Below the pieces are notes generated by a model. The model was not told the DNA's origin. It made no database searches and saw only the letters and a program-made list of their open reading frames with translations. A stretch of DNA of 64,000 nucleotides from Pelodera strongyloides (Eukaryota; Nematoda; Chromadorea; Rhabditida; Rhabditidae). Below are positions 59,573 through 64,000 of the stretch, in pieces. A program made the position numbers and the translations under genes. Each line of letters opens with the position of its first letter. The first letter of the stretch is position 1. Location: NCBI GenBank assembly GCA_036852015.1, contig JAANDG010000041.1, positions 62,001-126,000 of the forward strand, written 5' to 3'.

Positions 59573-62069
59573 TCGGGTGGGTTTTAGCAGACATGCGGCA
59601 TTTTGGACGTCAGGCGGGAATGCCTACTTTGCTGCGGCAGAGTCCGGCTTCCCTGATTACGGTAGTTATGGCGGGAATGCCGCAGATCCGTGCATTTAAC
59701 GTGCATTTCCCAAATTTGAAAAATGCAAAGGGCGGGAAGCTAAAATAGGACTTGTGAAATTTTGGAAAATTTTTCGAAGTTTCCTGCTCGTTCCTCTTGT
59801 GATGGTTTTTTTTCGCTGCCGTGTTTCGTTGTAGTTTTGGTTACTATTGTTTATGAAGTCTGTTTAATTTAGAGTTAGTACGTTCCTGGCAGTTGCCTGC
59901 TACGACACTCCCCAACCATTCCACACCCGTAACGTAAGTTTACTTTGGATTGGAAATATTTATATTATCACGCGATGCTTGCTAGTATAGGGTTCCAAAT
60001 TAAATACTTTAAGATGCGACCAATGCTCCATGTTATCAGCTGCATTGAAGAACATGCTGTTCCGACGTGTTTTTGATGGCCGCTATTGTGAGTTGGGTTT
60101 TTTTCTATATAATTGTAGACGCTTGTTATTCAGTTGTTCTGTGTACTTTCAGGATTCATTTGCCTTCTCGTCCCGTATCTGTGGCTACTAAGCTTGCTTT
60201 TCGGAAGTGTTTTAGCATGTAGCAACTCAGTATCTATGATCTGTCTTCGTGCTATGTACGCTTTATATATTCCTAATAGCTTTCATATTTCTTAAACATG
60301 TTGTTCTTGTATTAGGAACTAATTAACCTGTTTAGATTGCTTGTTGTGAACGTAGCCGCTTGTTGTCAAAGTGGATGGTGACCAACTCCCATTGAAATCT
60401 CCTCTCTTCACTCACATCCACTAGCGGTCAGTTTTGTCTAGTTATAGTCAGTTATTTGTCCCTAACCAATTAAGCAACTTGATTTTTTACCTATTTACTG
60501 GCAGCTAAGCTAAGAAGCATTATATCCTCTAAATTTTGCTTGGTGTCTCTGTTTAGCTAATTATTTGAAGAGGACTCTAAAGGGCCATTTTCGGTCGCGT
60601 TGTACTCACTTATTTGGAAACCGTTAATTTTTTTTCGCAATTGTTATTTTTTAAACAATGTATATGTACAAAGACTTAGGCTTTTAAATAAAGCTGGCTT
60701 CTGCCCTATGAATTTTAAATGGCAATCTTAGCGTGAGGACCTAGTGTGTTTCATTTATAACTCGTAGTATCGATGTTCCGTTTAGACATCGGTGTCTCGT
60801 GGGCTGTGATCGGCTGATGAACGCAGCGAACAGAGTTTTTATCACTAACGGAGAGGATTACAATATGGAGAGGATTCTAAAAAAGGTATGAAAATAATAT
60901 TTGTTCAATACCGTACTCCAGCTATCCTTATCGTGTTTTATTTCGCCTGTTAATATTTGAAATACTAATGTTCCAGCAAACCATCCACTATCCACGAGAA
61001 TACTTCCTCTGATTTGGTTCGAACTGCTACGTCGGCATTGGACGCATACTTTTCCCTGCCCGACTGATTGGAATTCAAACAGGTATATTTATTGATTTTC
61101 TAAATTCTATATACAAAGTGTTTGATGCACCTCTATCCGTTCTATCCTATGTTTATTGTATATAATTTTAGGACCATCTGCATGGTTGTTGGCTACGGCT
61201 GCTGAAAGAAGTCACCTTGTCAGTTTCTATGCGACTCCCTCTGGTACATCTCATTGTTAGCACATGCGCAGGTAGGATATTTACATTTGGAGTGCTGCAA
61301 ATATGTAAATAATCAATACTAATGTTTTTGTTGTTGTCCAGTTCCAGTGGGTAATATTTTGGATGTAAATTGATTAGGGACTTAGGGATCGAAATACACA
61401 ATACAGTCTGCATCGTTGTATTTATTTCTAATATTTCAGAGGCTAGTTGCCACGGCATGATCTTCTAACCAGAGGGACTGGACAATCGACAATGACCGCG
61501 TGCCGGATCGGAATCAGCTCCTTCCAACCGATGTCTCGTGATGCTTTCCTTCCGTAAGTCTTAGGTTTCCTAAATAACTATGCCTGCATAAGTTGCAAAA
61601 TGTTGTTATACATTACCCGAGTTCACATTTCACTAATGTATACAACTTGACTGACTTTACGACGGTATTTGAAGAATGTACTTACAATTAGTAGTTAAAT
61701 GGATATAGAACTCTTCGCAAGTTAGCATTTCAATTTTTCACCTCATTAAGTTTATAGTACATATTTTCTTGCCATTCTTACGGTTTTATAGGCCAAAGAA
61801 TTGCTTTACTGTAATATACCCTTGTCATTGTCCCAAGAGCCTAGTAGTATTAGTTAGCGAACCATGATCGCTTGTTAGCATTATGCATATCATTTAGTAT
61901 GTATGCATGTTGTATTTTCTATATTGTAGTATGTATATCTCATAGTAGACGTGTTATTGTGGGTATCCTATAGTAGAAATATGTATTTCCTATAGCCTGT
62001 TAGCATGTATATCCCTTAGAACATTTGATTACTACACTATGTTTAGTATGTTACGATGTTTAGTATGTT
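59573..62069. other. DNA between the two array-element copies
   Basis: About 2.5 kb, mostly AT-rich. Four segments bounded by splice-like signals occur in order on the plus strand: up to about 60887 (AAG|GTATGA), 60977-61080 (TTCCAG...CAG|GTATAT), 61172-61271 (TTTTAG...CAG|GTAGGA) and about 61441-61551 (TTTCAG...TTCC|GTAAGT). No single reading frame runs through them, so a spliced non-coding transcript or a decayed gene is possible. Confidence 0.3.
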
Positions 62070-62549
62070 ACGACTTATTCTACGCGGGGGGTACCACATA
62101 TATTTTTATTATTAATCATAAAGCAGCGTGGCATAGTTAAAATATTTAGTTTAGTTTAGATAGGTAGGGGAAGATGGCTGGAGCGGGGCGCCTGCCGAAT
62201 ACGAGTTCCACACTTCGAGTGTAGTGTGTGCTCGTCCCGCGCCAGTTTCCTGCCTAGCGCGACATGGGGTCTACGAGGCGCTTCGAAACTTTTTGTGTAA
62301 TTTGTGCCAGTTGTTGAGACTGCAGTAGTTAGACTAATGATGAATAATAGTAGCAGTGAACCCACTAAGAGTCTCTATGTGGTTCTGTCTCCTGTCTGAT
62401 TTAGGTGAGGAGGCTCACCGTATGGAATGATGGATGCAGTCGTGACAGCCCCCGTGTCTTCGAAGACTTCTTCGTCCATGACGCAGTGATGCCTTCCGCA
62501 CGTGCCAAGGTTCGCCAGCAATTGTTAATTATATATGGTAAGCAATTGC
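62070..62549 (+). repeat. Single-core copy of the array element
   Basis: This copy has one core (62161-62256) preceded by a spacer of the same subtype as the diverged left-end unit (ACGCGGGGGGTACCACAT) and followed by the same right flank as the array. Relative to array cores it has changes in the 5' stem (C to T, giving G.U), an internal loop (TGCTGC to TGGAGC), the hairpin loop (TCT to TCG) and the 3' internal loop (CACC to TTCC). It looks like the unexpanded form of the element. Confidence 0.9.
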
Positions 62550-63153
62550 ATATGAATAGTTTTTCCGCAACTCGTAATTTGCCTCTTATTTCTCTCCATT
62601 TAGGCTCATGAACTGTTATATACAACTACGGAATTCTTTCTTCTATTTGCTGCTCAGGAGGCTCCACGCTTCTGTGCAATGGTGTGTTTTCATATTATTG
62701 TGGGGTACTTTTTGGAAGCTGCCGTATCTTACACATTTTACTCTTCACTTCTAGCTAAGAAACTAATGGTAACAAACGGAAGGAAACACGATAAAGTAAA
62801 TAAGTTTGTGATGTGGTAAGAGTAGGGTTCTCATCGGTCACTATAGATAGACTCAGCCGTATAAGTATATGTTACTAATAGTTTGTAAGCTTTGCAGAAT
62901 GACGCAGAAGTATTATACTTTCATCTACTGTTTAATTTAATACATTTAGACACTGGTGGCCAGCTCCATGGAAGTTCACAACATCAAAGATGCATTCTGC
63001 TGCCTGACACTTATACGGGACAATGGAAGATTCGTTAAAACTCCGTCAAAATTGAATGTTCAGTCATATACTGTGTATGTATTATTCGCAATAAACATTC
63101 CCTCCCGTTATGTAGTGCACTTTATGGGCTACTCTTCTGTACAAATTACGGTG
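62550..63153. other. AT-rich DNA, no supported feature
   Basis: No gene or repeat is supported between the single-core element and the inverted-repeat element. Short ORFs only. Confidence 0.5.
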
Positions 63154-63303
63154 GTGCCGACTCCGAACAGTGTTTTGCCGACCCAATTCTGACTCCAAAC
63201 AGTGGTTTTGCCGACCCAGCTCCCACGCCGTTTTCAAATTTTTCGACCCGGGGCGGCAACTAGGACCGCCCAGAGTCGGACTTCGCTTTAGTTGGGTCGG
63301 CAC
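63154..63303. mobile_element. Short terminal-inverted-repeat element (MITE candidate)
   Basis: GTGCCGAC at 63154-63161 and its reverse complement GTCGGCAC at 63296-63303 bound a 150-base GC-rich segment. Inside are sub-repeats (CCGACTCCGAACAGTG and GACTCCAAACAGTG; TTTTGCCGACCCA twice). The base composition contrasts with the AT-rich surroundings. No coding capacity, and no target-site duplication was confirmed. Confidence 0.55.
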
Positions 63304-63306
63304 TTT

Positions 63307-63327
63307 GGGTCGGAGAGGAACATAGGT
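63307..63327 (+). repeat. Short dispersed repeat block, copy 2
   Basis: Matches 52868-52888 over 21 bases with one mismatch. Confidence 0.55.
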
Positions 63328-63510
63328 GGCTCATCTGCCCCCTGGCCCTGTACGGCCTGTACGCCACCTTTCTAGCGCTTCTCTTATTTCTCACACACTA
63401 ACTCACAGATTTGGTTCATTTGCTACCAGCCGGACTTCAAGGTTTTTGCAAGTCATGCAAATTTGTTTATGCACTTGCTCGTCTATCTCCTATGAGATCC
63501 TCGACCCATA

Positions 63511-63580
63511 AGCTAGCATAGCTCAACAGGTAGAGCGTTGGACTGGTGTGCTGCTGTGGGTTCGCGTCCCACCCGATGCA
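63511..63580 (+). repeat. tRNA-like sequence, probable SINE head or tRNA pseudogene
   Basis: There is a good A box (TAGCTCAACAGG, 63519-63530), a D-stem pair GCTC/GAGC, and a T-arm GTGGG-TTCGCGT-CCCAC including a B box (63559-63569). The anticodon stem (TTGGA versus GCTGC) and the acceptor stem do not pair, so it is unlikely to be a working tRNA. A tRNA-derived SINE with its body downstream is a reasonable reading. Confidence 0.5.
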
Positions 63581-63697
63581 AAGATTCTGTATGTTAAATT
63601 TCGATTGGAAATATATTTTGTTTATGAATTGATTCGTCCTGGAGCCACAAACAAAAAAATTAAACTCTTCTCCTTTATATAATAAGATATTCAAATC

Positions 63698-63765
63698 ATT
63701 GTGCAATCAATAATCGGGCGCATATACCCCCGACCTTGTGCGCTGCCGTTCTAGCCTCGAGCAAT
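63698..63765 (+). repeat. Dispersed repeat, copy 2
   Basis: Shares the 19-base block (63698-63716) and the CCGTTCTAGCCTC block (63746-63758) with 53444-53526. It lies about 120 bases after the tRNA-like sequence, so it could be the tail of that SINE. Confidence 0.65.
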
Positions 63766-63985
63766 GACACCAAGGCGCTGAAGTCCACACCATATTTGAC
63801 CCTCCTGAGGCTCCGCCCCATATCAGTTACGGTAAAACTTCTTCATTTGTTTTGCATTAACTCTTCATATTTTTTCACTCTCTCGCTTTATCTCTCTCCA
63901 GAATTATAGTTTTCTGCACTAACTCACATATGGAACTAACTCTTTGAAGCAACTCACATAAAAGTTTTCCTTTATTTACATACTT
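63766..63985. other. Unannotated AT-rich end of window
   Basis: No gene supported. It contains GAGGCTCCGCCCC near 63808, a GC-box-like motif similar to that at 8880. Confidence 0.4.
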
Positions 63986-64000
63986 GGGGGGGGGGGGGGG
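63986..64000 (+). repeat. Poly-G run at the window edge
   Basis: The last 15 bases are all G. This may be a true homopolymer or an assembly artefact. Confidence 0.8.

Noticed and set aside
62156..62365. Minus-strand 69-codon ORF beginning with a signal-peptide-like stretch over the single-core element
   Set aside because: It starts at GTG, and array cores carry a stop in the same frame (TAG opposite the CTA of TTCTAG), so the frame is not maintained in the family.
63511..63580. Functional tRNA gene
   Set aside because: Anticodon and acceptor stems do not pair, although A and B boxes are good.

Overview
This window looks like nematode nuclear DNA. The evidence is compact multi-exon genes, intron ends close to the nematode consensus TTTTCAG, several start codons sitting directly behind a TTTCAG/TTTTAG acceptor as in trans-spliced mRNAs, and a gene set typical of worms. 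Most of the window is AT-rich, with large intergenic gaps and repeats. A clade V worm (rhabditid or strongylid) is my best guess, but no sequence here proves the species.

Layout. (1) 1-3854, minus strand: a secreted protein made of about 17 copies of a six-cysteine-type module, running off the left edge. (2) 3855-9196: the gap between divergent genes, holding two palindromic regulatory candidates. (3) 9197-14213, plus: a 13-exon, 12-TM-type transporter of the MFSD8/CLN7 family. (4) 15793-17245, plus: a small secreted cysteine-rich protein. (5) 18100-19439, plus: a secreted, extremely acidic low-complexity protein. (6) 19440-32951: about 13.5 kb in which I find no convincing gene. (7) 32952-36770, plus: a complete 14-exon FAM20-family Golgi/secretory kinase. 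(8) 36771-41868: gene-poor DNA between convergent genes. (9) 41869-44415, minus: a complete 11-exon inositol polyphosphate 5-phosphatase with one clear GC-AG intron. (10) 45575-51357, minus: a complete 23-exon HYOU1/GRP170 ER chaperone. (11) 51358-64000: repeat-rich DNA. It is dominated by a tandem array of 17 units of about 270-282 bp (54.6-59.3 kb), a single-unit relative at 62.07-62.55 kb, a short terminal-inverted-repeat element, a tRNA-like SINE candidate and other dispersed repeats.

Functional theme. Four of the six protein genes have N-terminal signal or membrane-anchor sequences, and the FAM20 kinase and HYOU1 both work in the secretory pathway. The two lysosome/phosphoinositide genes (MFSD8-like, 5-phosphatase) also act on membrane traffic. 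This may be coincidence rather than a functional cluster.

The most unusual object is the tandem array. Each unit holds a 96-nt core that can fold into four nested stems. The differences I compared between cores, including the distant copy at 62.16 kb, mostly fall in predicted loops or turn a pair into a G.U wobble. The same core is also an open 34-codon frame flanked by splice-like signals, so a structured RNA and a duplicated exon are both possible readings.

All exon models were read by eye. Every junction listed keeps the reading frame unless stated otherwise.
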